Shown here: positions 1 through 8,092 of the stretch, in pieces | Layout: each line of letters opens with the position of its first letter | Position numbering within the stretch: the first letter of the stretch is position 1 | Assembly (NCBI RefSeq): GCF_903853455.1 | Contig: NZ_CAINTR010000173.1 | Coordinates: forward strand, 41,308 to 105,307 | DNA from: an uncultured Magnetospirillum sp. | GTDB lineage: Bacteria; Pseudomonadota; Alphaproteobacteria; Rhodospirillales; Magnetospirillaceae | Direction: 5' to 3' | DNA length: 64,000 nucleotides | Program-made: the position numbers and the translations under genes | Notes under the pieces: generated by a model | What the model was told of the DNA's origin: nothing | Database searches by the model: none | What the model saw: only the letters and a program-made list of their open reading frames with translations

Positions 1-2112
1 GCCCTGCTCGGCTACACCGCCGAACAGATCCTGGGGACCAATTGCCACCAGATGTTCCATTTCGCCTACCCCGACGGCAGCCCCTATCCCGAGGAGGATT
101 GCCCGATCAGGGTGACGTTGCGCGGCGGCAAGGGAGCCCGGTGCGAGGACGACGTGTTCTGGCATGCCGACGGCAGGGCCTTGCCGGTCAGCTATTCCAC
201 CCATCCCATGAGCCAGGACGGGCGCATCGTCGGGGCGGTGGTCAGCTTCGTCGATATCAGCGAGCGGCGGCGAAGCGACGATGCGCGGGAAGCCGCCCTG
301 GCCGAGGCCGAGCGCCTAGCCCAGGTGCGCCGTGAATTCCTCGCCAATATGAGCCACGAGATCCGCACTCCCTTGACCGCGGTGCTGGGCCTGGCCCAGG
401 TCGGCCGGCTCGATAGCGACGGACGCAAGACGGCCCAGACGTTCGGCAAGATCCTCGACGCCGGCCAGACGCTGCTGGGAGTGGTCGACGACATTCTCGA
501 CTTCTCCAAGATCGAAGCCGGCAAGTTCAAACTGGAACGCCAGCCGCTGTCGCTGGCCGAGGTCGTAGACCGGGCGGTCGGCCTGGTGGCGGTGAGGGCC
601 TATGCCAAGGGGTTGGACATGCGGGTCGCGGAGGCCTTCGACCTGCCGGCCGCCTGCCTGGGCGACGCCCTGCGTCTGGCCCAGATGCTGGGCAATCTGC
701 TGTCCAACGCCGTCAAGTTCACCAATCCGAACGGCGCCGTGGCGCTGACGGTCGGGCGGGATGGCGGCTGGCTGGTGTTCCAGGTCATAGACAGTGGAAT
801 CGGCATGACGCCCGACCAGATGGCACGGCTGTTCCAACCCTTCGAGCAGGCCGACAGTTCCACCACCCGGCATTTCGGCGGCACCGGGCTGGGGCTGGCC
901 ATCACCAAGGAAATGGTCGAACTGATGGGCGGCACCATCGCGGCGACCAGCAGCCTCGGCGAGGGCAGCACGTTCACCCTGCGGCTGCCGTTGTTGGAGG
1001 TGGTCGCCGAGGAACCGCCGCCGCTGTCGGTTCCGGACTCCGTCGTGCTGGCCGGCCTGAGCGAGGCGGAGGCCTCGCCGCTGCTCGCCACCCTGCGGCG
1101 GCATGGCGCCGAAGTGACGCTGCTGCCCTCCGGCAAGGCGGTTCCCGCCTCGGCCGGGCTGGTGGTCACCACCGCCGAGGTGGCCGCCGAGTGGTCGGGT
1201 CTGGTGGTGGTGGAATCCGCCTTGGTGCGCGGCCTGCGGGTGGTGGTGGCGACCACGCCGGGTGGCGTGGGGATCGCCGCCGACCTAGCTGAACGGGTGG
1301 CGGTGGTTGAACGTCCGTTGCGAGCCCGCCACCTGCTCGCCGTTCCGTCGACCGTGCCGTTGGTGTCGGTGCCGGGACGGCCGCGACTGGAGGGATACCG
1401 CGTCCTGGTGGCCGAGGACAACGAGGTCAACCGGCTGGTACTCGCCGAATTGCTGACACTGGAGGGAGCCGACCTCGATTGCGTCGAGAACGGTCGCCTC
1501 GCCATGGAGCGTCTCGGCCAACGGGGATCCGACGCCTACGACATCGTCATCAGCGACATCCAGATGCCGGACATGGACGGCTACGAAGTGGCGCGCCGCA
1601 TCGCCGCTCTCGACCCCTCCCTGCCGGTGATCGGCCTGACCGCCCATGCCATGCCGGAGGAGCGGGAACGCTGTATCGCCGCCGGCATGCTCGAGCATCT
1701 GGCCAAACCCGTCACCATGGACCGTCTGGTGCCGATCATCCTCCGCCATGCCCGGCAGGCTCCCCATGACCGCCGCCAGCCCCTGATCGACCGGAATCGC
1801 CTGAAAGACCGCTACGGCGACCGGGCCGCCTTCATCGCCAAATTGCTGGCGACGGTGCGGACCACGCATGCCGGAACCGCGGCGGAGCTGCGGGCGGCGG
1901 CCCGCGACGGCGACCTCCTCCGGCTGTCGGTCATGGCCCACACCATCAAGGGAAGTGCCGGCAATCTGGCAGCCTCGGCATTGCTGGACCTTGCCCAACA
2001 GACCGAGGACGCGGCTCGGGCCGGCCGGGGCGAGACGGCGGTGACGCTAGCCATCGAACTGGCCGCGACCATCGAGGCGCTGCTGGTGGAACTGGCGGAG
2101 GAGACGCCGTGA
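1..2112 (+). CDS. Hybrid sensor histidine kinase (PAS-HisKA-HATPase-REC-HPt), 5' end outside window
   Basis: A phosphorelay sensor kinase whose beginning is cut off by the window edge; the frame is open from base 1, so the ATG at 52 is not its real start. In order it shows the end of a PAS domain (window residues about 1-90, ending VVSFVDISERRR), a dimerisation/phosphoacceptor helix with MSHEIRTP (His near window residue 119), an HATPase_c domain with LLSNAVKF and GGTGLGLAI, a receiver domain with AEDNEVNR and the phosphoacceptor Asp in SDIQMP, and a C-terminal HPt domain with AHTIKGSAGNL. The input stimulus is not visible. It overlaps the next regulator by the TGATG junction at 2110-2114, so the two are probably translated together and may form one relay. 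Family assignment is firm; output is unknown. Confidence 0.93.
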   Translation, partial: ALLGYTAEQILGTNCHQMFHFAYPDGSPYPEEDCPIRVTLRGGKGARCEDDVFWHADGRALPVSYSTHPMSQDGRIVGAVVSFVDISERRRSDDAREAALAEAERLAQVRREFLANMSHEIRTPLTAVLGLAQVGRLDSDGRKTAQTFGKILDAGQTLLGVVDDILDFSKIEAGKFKLERQPLSLAEVVDRAVGLVAVRAYAKGLDMRVAEAFDLPAACLGDALRLAQMLGNLLSNAVKFTNPNGAVALTVGRDGGWLVFQVIDSGIGMTPDQMARLFQPFEQADSSTTRHFGGTGLGLAITKEMVELMGGTIAATSSLGEGSTFTLRLPLLEVVAEEPPPLSVPDSVVLAGLSEAEASPLLATLRRHGAEVTLLPSGKAVPASAGLVVTTAEVAAEWSGLVVVESALVRGLRVVVATTPGGVGIAADLAERVAVVERPLRARHLLAVPSTVPLVSVPGRPRLEGYRVLVAEDNEVNRLVLAELLTLEGADLDCVENGRLAMERLGQRGSDAYDIVISDIQMPDMDGYEVARRIAALDPSLPVIGLTAHAMPEERERCIAAGMLEHLAKPVTMDRLVPIILRHARQAPHDRRQPLIDRNRLKDRYGDRAAFIAKLLATVRTTHAGTAAELRAAARDGDLLRLSVMAHTIKGSAGNLAASALLDLAQQTEDAARAGRGETAVTLAIELAATIEALLVELAEETP

Positions 2113-3284
2113 TGGAGCCGCGCGCCCGTATTCTCATCGCCGACGACCAGCCCGACAACCTGCTGGTGCTGGAAGACCTGCTGGGCGCGTTGTACGTCGT
2201 GGATGCGGTGGGGGGCGGGCAGGACGTGCTGACCGCCATGGCCGGACCGGTCCTTCCCGATCTGGTGCTACTCGACGTCGTGATGCCGGAACCCAACGGC
2301 TTCGAGGTGTGCCGCCGCATCAAGGAACAGGCGCGCAGCCGCGATATTCCCATCATCTTCCTCACCGGTCTCGACAGTGTTCGCGACGAGGAGCGGGGCC
2401 TGGCCCTCGGCGCCGACGACTTCATCCGCAAGCCGTTCGTGCCGCTGGTGGTGCTGGCCCGGGTCAGGAACCTCCTCGGCCGGCGCGAGGCCATGCGCCG
2501 CCAGAGCCAGCTGGCCGTCATCGAGGCCCGTCTGGCCGAACAGCAGAAGGTGGCCGAAACGCTGCAGGCCATGGTCGACAAGCTGACGGTGATGAACACC
2601 GAGCTGGAGCGCTTCGCGTTCGTCGCCGCCCACGACCTGCGGGAGCCGTTGCGCTCGGTGATCAGCTACAGCCAGATGCTCGACCGCCAATGCGGCGACC
2701 GGCTGGGGCCGGACGAGCGCGGGTCGCTGCGCTACATCGTCGATGGCGCCAAGCGCATGTACGACCTGATCGGCGGCCTGTTGGCCTATTCCCACATCCC
2801 CGCCAACATGGGGAATCCGCAGCGGGGCGACGCCGCCACCGCCTGTGCCCTGGCCGTGGAGAATCTGGCCGCCATCATCGCGGAGAACCACGCCACGGTC
2901 GCCATCGGCGAAGGCATGACCGAGGTCGAGGCCGACGAGTTGCAACTGGTCCAGGTGTTCCAGAACCTGGTCGGCAACGCCGTCAAGTTCCACCACCCCG
3001 AACGCCCCGCCTGCATCATGGTCTCGGCCCGCCGGATCGGCGCTGTGGTGGAGTTCAGGGTCGCCGACGACGGCATGGGCTTCGATCCCGAGGAGCAGGA
3101 CGTCTTCGAACTGTTTCGCCAGTTGCACCGCCTGGGCGGTTCAGGCGTCGGCTTGGCTATCTGCAAGCGCATCGTTCAGGGCCTGGGCGGCAAGATCTGG
3201 GCCGAATCGACGCCGGGGCAAGGCAGCACCTTCTTCTTCACCATTCCCAACACCGTCAAACCGGACACCGCCCAAGTTGGTTAG
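2112..3284 (+). CDS. Response regulator with C-terminal histidine kinase module (REC-HisKA-HATPase)
   Basis: An N-terminal receiver domain (about residues 1-125; IADDQPDN, phosphoacceptor Asp in LLDVVMPEPNG, Lys in IRKPF) is followed by a short coiled-coil-like linker (AVIEARLAEQQKVAETLQ). A kinase module then has the phosphoacceptor in AAHDLREPLRSV and an ATPase domain with NLVGNAVKF and GSGVGLAICK. This arrangement suits a second-stage kinase that receives phosphate from the preceding hybrid kinase. ATG 2112 overlaps the upstream stop and sits 8 nt after GGAGGAG; GTG 2109 is an alternative start one codon earlier. The closest HisKA type is the phytochrome/Cph1-like HDLREPL class. The downstream target is unknown. 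Confidence 0.9.
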   Translation: MEPRARILIADDQPDNLLVLEDLLGALYVVDAVGGGQDVLTAMAGPVLPDLVLLDVVMPEPNGFEVCRRIKEQARSRDIPIIFLTGLDSVRDEERGLALGADDFIRKPFVPLVVLARVRNLLGRREAMRRQSQLAVIEARLAEQQKVAETLQAMVDKLTVMNTELERFAFVAAHDLREPLRSVISYSQMLDRQCGDRLGPDERGSLRYIVDGAKRMYDLIGGLLAYSHIPANMGNPQRGDAATACALAVENLAAIIAENHATVAIGEGMTEVEADELQLVQVFQNLVGNAVKFHHPERPACIMVSARRIGAVVEFRVADDGMGFDPEEQDVFELFRQLHRLGGSGVGLAICKRIVQGLGGKIWAESTPGQGSTFFFTIPNTVKPDTAQVG

Positions 3285-3330
3285 CCGGCTTGGGCGAATC
3301 GTCACGGTCCTCCCAGCACGTCATTCTTCC

Positions 3331-3357
3331 CCCTCCCCCGGCTCCGCCGGGGGAGGG
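3331..3357. repeat. 12-bp perfect inverted repeat between convergent genes
   Basis: CCCTCCCCCGGC, loop TCC, then GCCGGGGGAGGG, followed by GGGGTGGGGG. It lies between the converging kinase gene and bioB. There is no T tract on either side, so it is not a textbook terminator. It resembles the G/C-rich 'CCCTC...GAGGG' dispersed elements seen at 7880-8032 and 9950-9989. Confidence 0.6.
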
Positions 3358-3380
3358 CCGGGGTGGGGGCAAGCCCCAAA

Positions 3381-4364
3381 TCACATGGGCGTCAGGCCCA
3401 GCCGGCCGAACAGGCTCTTGTCCTGCCCCGGCTTGGCGTTCTTGGCGGTCAGCAGCTTCTGGCCGCAGAAGATGGAATTGGCGCCGGCCAGGAAGCACAG
3501 CGCCTGCATCTCCTCGCTCATGCCTTCGCGGCCGGCCGACAGGCGGACGAAGCTCTTCGGCATGATGATGCGGGCCACCGCGATGGTGCGGATGAAGTCG
3601 AAGGAATCGGGACGCTCGGCATCGGCCAGCGGCGTTCCGGCGATGGGAATCAGCAGATTGATCGGCACGCTGTCGGGATGCTTGGGCATGTTGGCGAGCG
3701 TCATCAGCATCTTGGCGCGGTCGGCGCGGCCCTCGCCCAGGCCGACGATGCCGCCGGAACACACATGCAGGCCGGCATCGCGCACCACGTCCAATGTGTC
3801 CAGCCGATCCTGGAAGGTGCGGGTGGTGATGACCTCGGAATAGTGTTCCGGGCTGGTGTCGATGTTGTGGTTGTAATAGTCGAGGCCGGCCTCCTTCAGG
3901 CGGCTCGCCTGCCACTTGTCCAGCAGGCCGAAGGTGGCGCAGGTCTCCATGCCCAGCGACTTGACGCCCTCGATCATGGCCACCGCCACCTCGAAATCCT
4001 CGCCCTTGGGACCGCGCCAGGCGGCGCCCATGCAGAAGCGGCTTGCCCCCTCCTCCTTGGCCTGACGGGCGGCTTCCACCACCTCTTCCACCGCCAGCAG
4101 CTTTTCCTTTTCCAGGCCGGTGGCGTAATGGGCGCTCTGCGGACAGTAGGAGCAATCCTCGGGACAGGCGCCGGTCTTGATGGAAATCAGCCGCGACACC
4201 TGGACCCGGTTGGGATCGAAATGGGCGCGATGAACGGTCTGGGCCTGAAACATCAGATCGTTGAAGGGCTGGGCGAACAGCGCCTCGACCTCGTCCGCCG
4301 TCCAGTCGTGGCGGACGCCGTCGCCGTTTACCGCCGTTACCGTCTTCGCTGCCTGTGTGGTCAC
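3381..4364 (-). CDS. bioB: Biotin synthase BioB
   Basis: Radical-SAM enzyme that inserts sulfur into dethiobiotin, the last step of biotin synthesis, in the cytoplasm. The radical-SAM cluster motif is [13 protein letters not shown] (CxxxCxxC), followed by typical BioB blocks ([47 protein letters not shown]). The product is 327 aa, about the usual length. The open frame extends far upstream into the antisense of bioF, so I chose GTG 4364, preceded by AAGGGAC at a good distance. It is divergent from bioF across 96 nt, so one shared control region is likely. I could not see a clear BirA- or BioR-type operator there. Confidence 0.97.
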   Translation of the reverse strand: MTTQAAKTVTAVNGDGVRHDWTADEVEALFAQPFNDLMFQAQTVHRAHFDPNRVQVSRLISIKTGACPEDCSYCPQSAHYATGLEKEKLLAVEEVVEAARQAKEEGASRFCMGAAWRGPKGEDFEVAVAMIEGVKSLGMETCATFGLLDKWQASRLKEAGLDYYNHNIDTSPEHYSEVITTRTFQDRLDTLDVVRDAGLHVCSGGIVGLGEGRADRAKMLMTLANMPKHPDSVPINLLIPIAGTPLADAERPDSFDFIRTIAVARIIMPKSFVRLSAGREGMSEEMQALCFLAGANSIFCGQKLLTAKNAKPGQDKSLFGRLGLTPM

Positions 4365-4460
4365 CGGAATGTCCCTTTTGATCCATTCGAGGGGCCGCAA
4401 TGTAGTGCCGCGCATCCCCCCTTTGCAACAGGAGCGAAAACCCTCTATGACGGCTTGACG
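4365..4460. promoter_or_regulatory. Divergent bioB/bioF control region
   Basis: A 96-nt gap separates the start codons of bioB (minus) and bioF (plus), so both promoters must lie here or overlap the coding ends. It carries the bioB ribosome-binding site (AAGGGAC on the minus strand). No convincing BirA palindrome (TTGT...ACAA type) or BioR box was found by eye. Confidence 0.5.
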
Positions 4461-5639
4461 ATGCGCGGACTGAACGACAGCGTTAACCGGTTTCTCGCCG
4501 GCCTGGATCAGGCCGGGCGCAAACGCGCGCTTCGCCCGGTGGAGCCCATGCCCGGCGGGCGGGTGCGGGTCGGTGGCCGCGAGTTGATCAACTTCTCCTC
4601 CAACGACTATCTGGGGCTGACCCGCCATCCGGTGGTGGTCGAGCGGGCCAGCCGCTGGGCGCGGGAATTCGGCGCCGGCGCCGGCGCGTCGCAGTTGGTC
4701 ACCGGCCATCTCGCCGCCCTGACCGCCATCGAGGCCAAGATCGCGCGGGCCAAGCAGAGCGAGGCGGCGCTGGTCTTCGCCAGCGGCTGGCAGTGCAACG
4801 CCTCGGTGCTGCCGGCGCTGCTGGACAAGGCGCTGTGGGGGGCCGAGCCTCTGGTGCTGGCCGACCGCCTGATCCACGCCAGCATGCATGCCGGCCTTGC
4901 CCAAGGCCACGGCCGCTGCCTGCGCTACCGCCACGACGATCTCGGCCATCTGGAAGACCTGCTGCGAACCCATGCCAACCGGCCGGGACCGCGCTTTATC
5001 GTCAGCGAGACGGTGTTCAGCATGGACGGCGATGCCTGCGACGTGGGCGCGCTGAAGGCGCTGGCCGAGAGCTGGGACGCCTTCCTCTATCTCGACGAGG
5101 CCCATGCCACCGGCGTGCTGGGCGAGACCGGCTTCGGCCTTACTCCCGGTCATGGCGTCGACCTGACCATGGGCACCTTCTCCAAGGGGATGGGCGGATT
5201 CGGCGCCTATGTGGCCTGTTCCGCCGCTCTGCGCGACTATCTGGTCAACCGCGCCTCCGGCCTGATCTACGCCACCGCCCTGCCGCCCGCCGTGCTGGGG
5301 GCGATCGACGCGGCGCTGGATCTGGTGCCCGGCATGGTGGCCGAACGCACCCATCTGCGCATGATGGCCCAGCGGCTGCGCGGCGCGTTGCAGGCCGCCG
5401 GCCTGGATACCGGCGCCTCTTCCACCCAGATCGTGCCGGTGATCCTGGGCGACGAGCATCGCACCCTGGCGGTGGCCCGTGCCCTGGAGGATCGCGGCGT
5501 GCTGGGCATCGCCATCCGGCCCCCCACCGTGCCCAAGGGAACCAGCCGCATCCGCTTCGCCCTGTCGTCGGTCCATTCCGAAGCCGATATCGACCACCTG
5601 ATCGCGGCGGTGCTGGACGCGGTGAAGGAGGTTCCGTGA
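4461..5639 (+). CDS. bioF: 8-amino-7-oxononanoate synthase BioF
   Basis: PLP-dependent condensation of pimeloyl-ACP (or -CoA) with alanine, the first ring-building step of biotin synthesis. Shows the alpha-oxoamine synthase hallmarks: [31 protein letters not shown], the cofactor aspartate in [13 protein letters not shown], and the Schiff-base lysine in [10 protein letters not shown]. Length is 392 aa, as expected. ATG 4461 gives an N terminus that starts in the right place for the family; the longer 758-aa ORF upstream is antisense to bioB. Its stop overlaps the next gene by GTGA, so it is translationally coupled to the bioH-like gene. Confidence 0.97.
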   Translation: MRGLNDSVNRFLAGLDQAGRKRALRPVEPMPGGRVRVGGRELINFSSNDYLGLTRHPVVVERASRWAREFGAGAGASQLVTGHLAALTAIEAKIARAKQSEAALVFASGWQCNASVLPALLDKALWGAEPLVLADRLIHASMHAGLAQGHGRCLRYRHDDLGHLEDLLRTHANRPGPRFIVSETVFSMDGDACDVGALKALAESWDAFLYLDEAHATGVLGETGFGLTPGHGVDLTMGTFSKGMGGFGAYVACSAALRDYLVNRASGLIYATALPPAVLGAIDAALDLVPGMVAERTHLRMMAQRLRGALQAAGLDTGASSTQIVPVILGDEHRTLAVARALEDRGVLGIAIRPPTVPKGTSRIRFALSSVHSEADIDHLIAAVLDAVKEVP

Positions 5640-6268
5640 CCACTCTCCTCTGCGTCCACGGCTGGGGCTTCGGCGCCGGCTTCTGGGATAGCCTGCTGGA
5701 GCGCCTGCCCGACCTGGAGGCCGAGCGGATCGACCTGGGCTTTTACGGCGCGCCCCGGCAGCCGACGGTCGGCCGGCCGTTGGTGGTCGCCCATTCCATG
5801 GGGCTGGCCTGGGCGCTGGCCAACATCCCGCGCCCCTGGGCCGGGGTGCTGGCCGTCAACGCCTTCGCCCGCTTCACCCGCGCCCAGCACTTCATCGAAG
5901 GGGTGCCGCCCCGCATGGTCGAGCGCATGCAGAACCGCTTCGCCACCGAGCCCCAGGCGGTGACCGCCGAATTCCTTAGCCGCTGCGGCGTCGACCGCCC
6001 CGACACCAGCGCCATCGACCCCGAACCGCTGGGCAAGGCGCTGGCCTGGCTGGGCAAGTGCGACGAGCGCACCAGCCTGCGCATGCTGTCCTGCCCTCGG
6101 CTGGCCCTGGCCGGGCTGAACGATCCCATCGTGCCGCCGGCCATGAGTACCGCCAGCTTTCCCGCCGAGGACCTGATCCTAGCCGAGGGCGGCGGCCATC
6201 TGCTGCCGCTGACCCATCCCGACTGGGTGGCGGCCAATCTGCGGCTGCTGCTGGCGAGAACGGCATGA
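5636..6268 (+). CDS. Alpha/beta hydrolase, probable pimeloyl-ACP methyl ester esterase (BioH-like)
   Basis: A 210-aa alpha/beta hydrolase between bioF and bioC. An N-terminal [11 protein letters not shown] block resembles the BioH oxyanion region; the nucleophile elbow is HSMGLAW; the likely acid and base are Asp in [10 protein letters not shown] and His in [12 protein letters not shown]. In known pathways the BioC product is demethylated by a hydrolase of this class (BioH, BioG, BioK, BioJ), so position and fold make it the gatekeeping esterase here. It is shorter than Escherichia coli BioH (about 256 aa), mostly from a reduced cap region, and may be closer to the BioG type. The exact subfamily is uncertain. 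Start GTG 5636 overlaps the bioF stop; the end overlaps bioC by ATGA. Confidence 0.8.
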   Translation: MTTLLCVHGWGFGAGFWDSLLERLPDLEAERIDLGFYGAPRQPTVGRPLVVAHSMGLAWALANIPRPWAGVLAVNAFARFTRAQHFIEGVPPRMVERMQNRFATEPQAVTAEFLSRCGVDRPDTSAIDPEPLGKALAWLGKCDERTSLRMLSCPRLALAGLNDPIVPPAMSTASFPAEDLILAEGGGHLLPLTHPDWVAANLRLLLARTA

Positions 6269-7020
6269 AGGAGCGCAAGCAGCGGATCGCCGCCGCCTTT
6301 TCCGCCGCCGCCGCCAGCTACGATTCCCATGCCGAGGCGCAGATCCGCACCGCCGGGCTGCTGGCCGAGCGGCTGCCGCCGCTGCCCGCCGCGCCGCGCG
6401 TGCTGGAACTGGGCTGCGGCACCGGCATCCTGACCCGCCGCCTGCTGGACCGGCTCGGTCCCGACGCCGACCTGCTGGCCACCGATCTCAGCCCCGCCAT
6501 GATCGCCCGCAGCCGGGACACCCTCCACGATCCGCGCCTGCGCTTCGCCGTGATGGATGCCGAGGCCCCCACCGTGGCGCCGGCCGCGTTCGACCTGGTC
6601 GTCTCGTCGCTGGCGGCGCAGTGGTTCGCCGACCTGCCCGCCGCCCTGGACCGACTGGTCGGTCTATTGAAGCCGGGCGGGCATCTGCTGATCGCCACCC
6701 TGGGCGCCGGCACCTTCGCCGAGTGGCGGGCCGCCCATGCCGAGATGGGGCTGGAGGCCGGCATCGCCGACTATCCCGACGCCGCCGAACTGGCGGCCAT
6801 GGCGAAGGGAGCCCGGGTGGACTCGGTCCCCTTCACCCTCACCCATGACCATGCGCGAGCCTTTCTCTCGACCCTGTCCAGTCTCGGCGCGACCACGCCC
6901 AAGCCCGGCCACCGGCCCTTGCCCGCCGGTGCCCTGCGGCGCATCATGGCCCGCCTGGGGGGGCCTTTCGCCATCACCTGGGATATCCTGATCCTGAGCG
7001 TGACGAAGGGATTGAAGTGA
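6265..7020 (+). CDS. bioC: Malonyl-ACP O-methyltransferase BioC
   Basis: SAM-dependent methyltransferase that methylates malonyl-ACP so that fatty-acid synthesis can build the pimeloyl chain. The SAM site is visible as VLELGCGTGILTRRL, with the acidic residue after strand 2 in LLATDLSPAM. The BioC N terminus is IAAAFSAAAASYDSHAEAQ. Length is 251 aa, normal for the family. It starts at the ATGA overlap with the bioH-like gene. A short stretch of repeat DNA separates it from bioD. Confidence 0.92.
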   Translation: MKERKQRIAAAFSAAAASYDSHAEAQIRTAGLLAERLPPLPAAPRVLELGCGTGILTRRLLDRLGPDADLLATDLSPAMIARSRDTLHDPRLRFAVMDAEAPTVAPAAFDLVVSSLAAQWFADLPAALDRLVGLLKPGGHLLIATLGAGTFAEWRAAHAEMGLEAGIADYPDAAELAAMAKGARVDSVPFTLTHDHARAFLSTLSSLGATTPKPGHRPLPAGALRRIMARLGGPFAITWDILILSVTKGLK

Positions 7021-7036
7021 GATCAGACCGACCGAA

Positions 7037-7168
7037 GGGAGTTGCTGGCCCGCCGGCTTCGCCGGCAGACACGTCCGATGCGCGCCGGCGCGCGCAGGGC
7101 CGGCGCGCCTCATGGCGCGAAAACCAAGGGCGCGGGACGCGCCCGCCCGGCGCCTGAGGGACAAAAGC
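7037..7168 (+). repeat. Dispersed variable-stem element, copy A
   Basis: Full copy of an intergenic element found at least six times here. It has a GGGAGTTG start, GC-rich internal palindromes, then AAAACCAAGG, a hairpin (GGGCGCG/GGA/CGCGCCC at 7128-7144), CGCCCGGCG and TGAGGGACAAAAGC. The GAGGG near the end lies 9 nt before the bioD ATG, so the element appears to supply the bioD ribosome-binding site. Other copies: 13103, 22045, 43465, 52823 and 62415. Confidence 0.75.
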
Positions 7169-7169
7169 A

Positions 7170-7781
7170 ATGAAAGGCGTGTTCGTCACCGGCACCGATA
7201 CCGGAATCGGCAAGACCCTGGTTTCGGCCTGGCTGGCCCGCAACTGGGGCGCCGACTACTGGAAGCCGATCCAGACCGGCGCGGCGGAGGATTCCGATTC
7301 CGCCACGGTGGAACGGCTGGCCCCCGAGGTGACCATCCATCCGCCGTCGGTGGTGCTGCAAGCGCCGCTGTCACCGTACGACGCCGCCAAGCGCGAGCGT
7401 CTGCGCATCGATCTGTCCGCCCTGCAGCCCCCCGCCACCGCGCGGCCGCTGGTGGTCGAGGGCGCCGGGGGCGTGATGGTTCCCATCAACGAACTGGCCC
7501 TGATGGTCGATCTGATGGCCCGCCTCCAACTGCCGGTGGTGGTGGTGGCGCGCTCCGGCCTGGGAACCATCAACCACACCCTGATGACCCTGGAGATGCT
7601 GCGCCGCCGCCATGTGCCGGTGCTGGGGGTGGTGATGAACGGCCAACGCAATCCCGGCAACCGCCAGGCCATCGAGCATTTCGGCGGCACCCCCGTGTTG
7701 GCCGAGATCCAGCCGCTGCTGGCGGTGACCGCATCGGTGCTGGCCAGCCTGCCGCCCCCCGCTTTCTCCTGTCCCGGTTGA
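7170..7781 (+). CDS. bioD: Dethiobiotin synthetase BioD
   Basis: ATP-dependent carboxylation of 7,8-diaminopelargonic acid to dethiobiotin. The P-loop variant GTDTGIGKT is at the N terminus. The substrate region (YWKPIQTG), the EGAGGVMVPI block and VVVVARSGLGTINHTLMT are all typical. Product length is 203 aa. It is separated from bioC by repeat copy A, whose TGAGGGACAAAAGC end precedes the ATG directly. The order bioC-bioD-bioA is consistent with one pathway cluster, but the two repeat-bearing gaps mean a single transcript is not certain. Confidence 0.96.
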   Translation: MKGVFVTGTDTGIGKTLVSAWLARNWGADYWKPIQTGAAEDSDSATVERLAPEVTIHPPSVVLQAPLSPYDAAKRERLRIDLSALQPPATARPLVVEGAGGVMVPINELALMVDLMARLQLPVVVVARSGLGTINHTLMTLEMLRRRHVPVLGVVMNGQRNPGNRQAIEHFGGTPVLAEIQPLLAVTASVLASLPPPAFSCPG

Positions 7782-7879
7782 CGCGCCCACCGTACCGGGT
7801 TCCAATGTAACGCGTTTCTCAGCGATGGAGGATTGCATGGCTCTCGCGGCGGAACGGATGAAGGCGATGAAGCTTTATT

Positions 7880-8032
7880 CCCCTCGCCCGCTTGCGGGAG
7901 AGGGTGCCGAGCGCCAGCGAGGTGGGTGAGGGCGCGCGCGTCTGCGCGCCATCCGACTCATTCGCTACCGCGAGGCCCGCGCATCCGCGCGAGCCGCCCT
8001 CACCCCGCCCCTCTCCCGCAAGCGGGAGAGGG
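7880..8032. repeat. GC-rich inverted repeat element in the bioD-bioA gap
   Basis: The 311-nt gap 7782-8092 holds no gene. It contains a long imperfect inverted repeat whose arms include CCCGCTTGCGGGAGAGGG near 7887 and CCTCTCCCGCAAGCGGGAGA near 8010; each arm is itself palindromic. The middle has further GCGCGC palindromes. This resembles the 'CCCTCTCCCGC' dispersed element common in alphaproteobacteria. No promoter was recognised in the remainder. Confidence 0.65.
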
Positions 8033-8092
8033 AGAGGGAGAGAAAGGCCATAACCGGAATCGGTGCCGACGAATGATGAAAGCAGTTTCCGC

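Noticed and set aside
4365-4460. BirA or BioR operator between bioB and bioF
   Set aside because: No palindrome of either type could be found by eye; a profile search would be needed.
3381-5597. 738-aa minus-strand ORF extending bioB upstream
   Set aside because: The extension is antisense to bioF and has no family match; GTG 4364 has a ribosome-binding site and the right family start.
3363-5639. 758-aa plus-strand ORF covering the bioB region and bioF
   Set aside because: Its first 366 residues are antisense to bioB; only the part from ATG 4461 matches a protein family.
7880-8032. Possible CRISPR array in the bioD-bioA gap
   Set aside because: Only an inverted repeat pair with no regular spacers; not a direct-repeat array.
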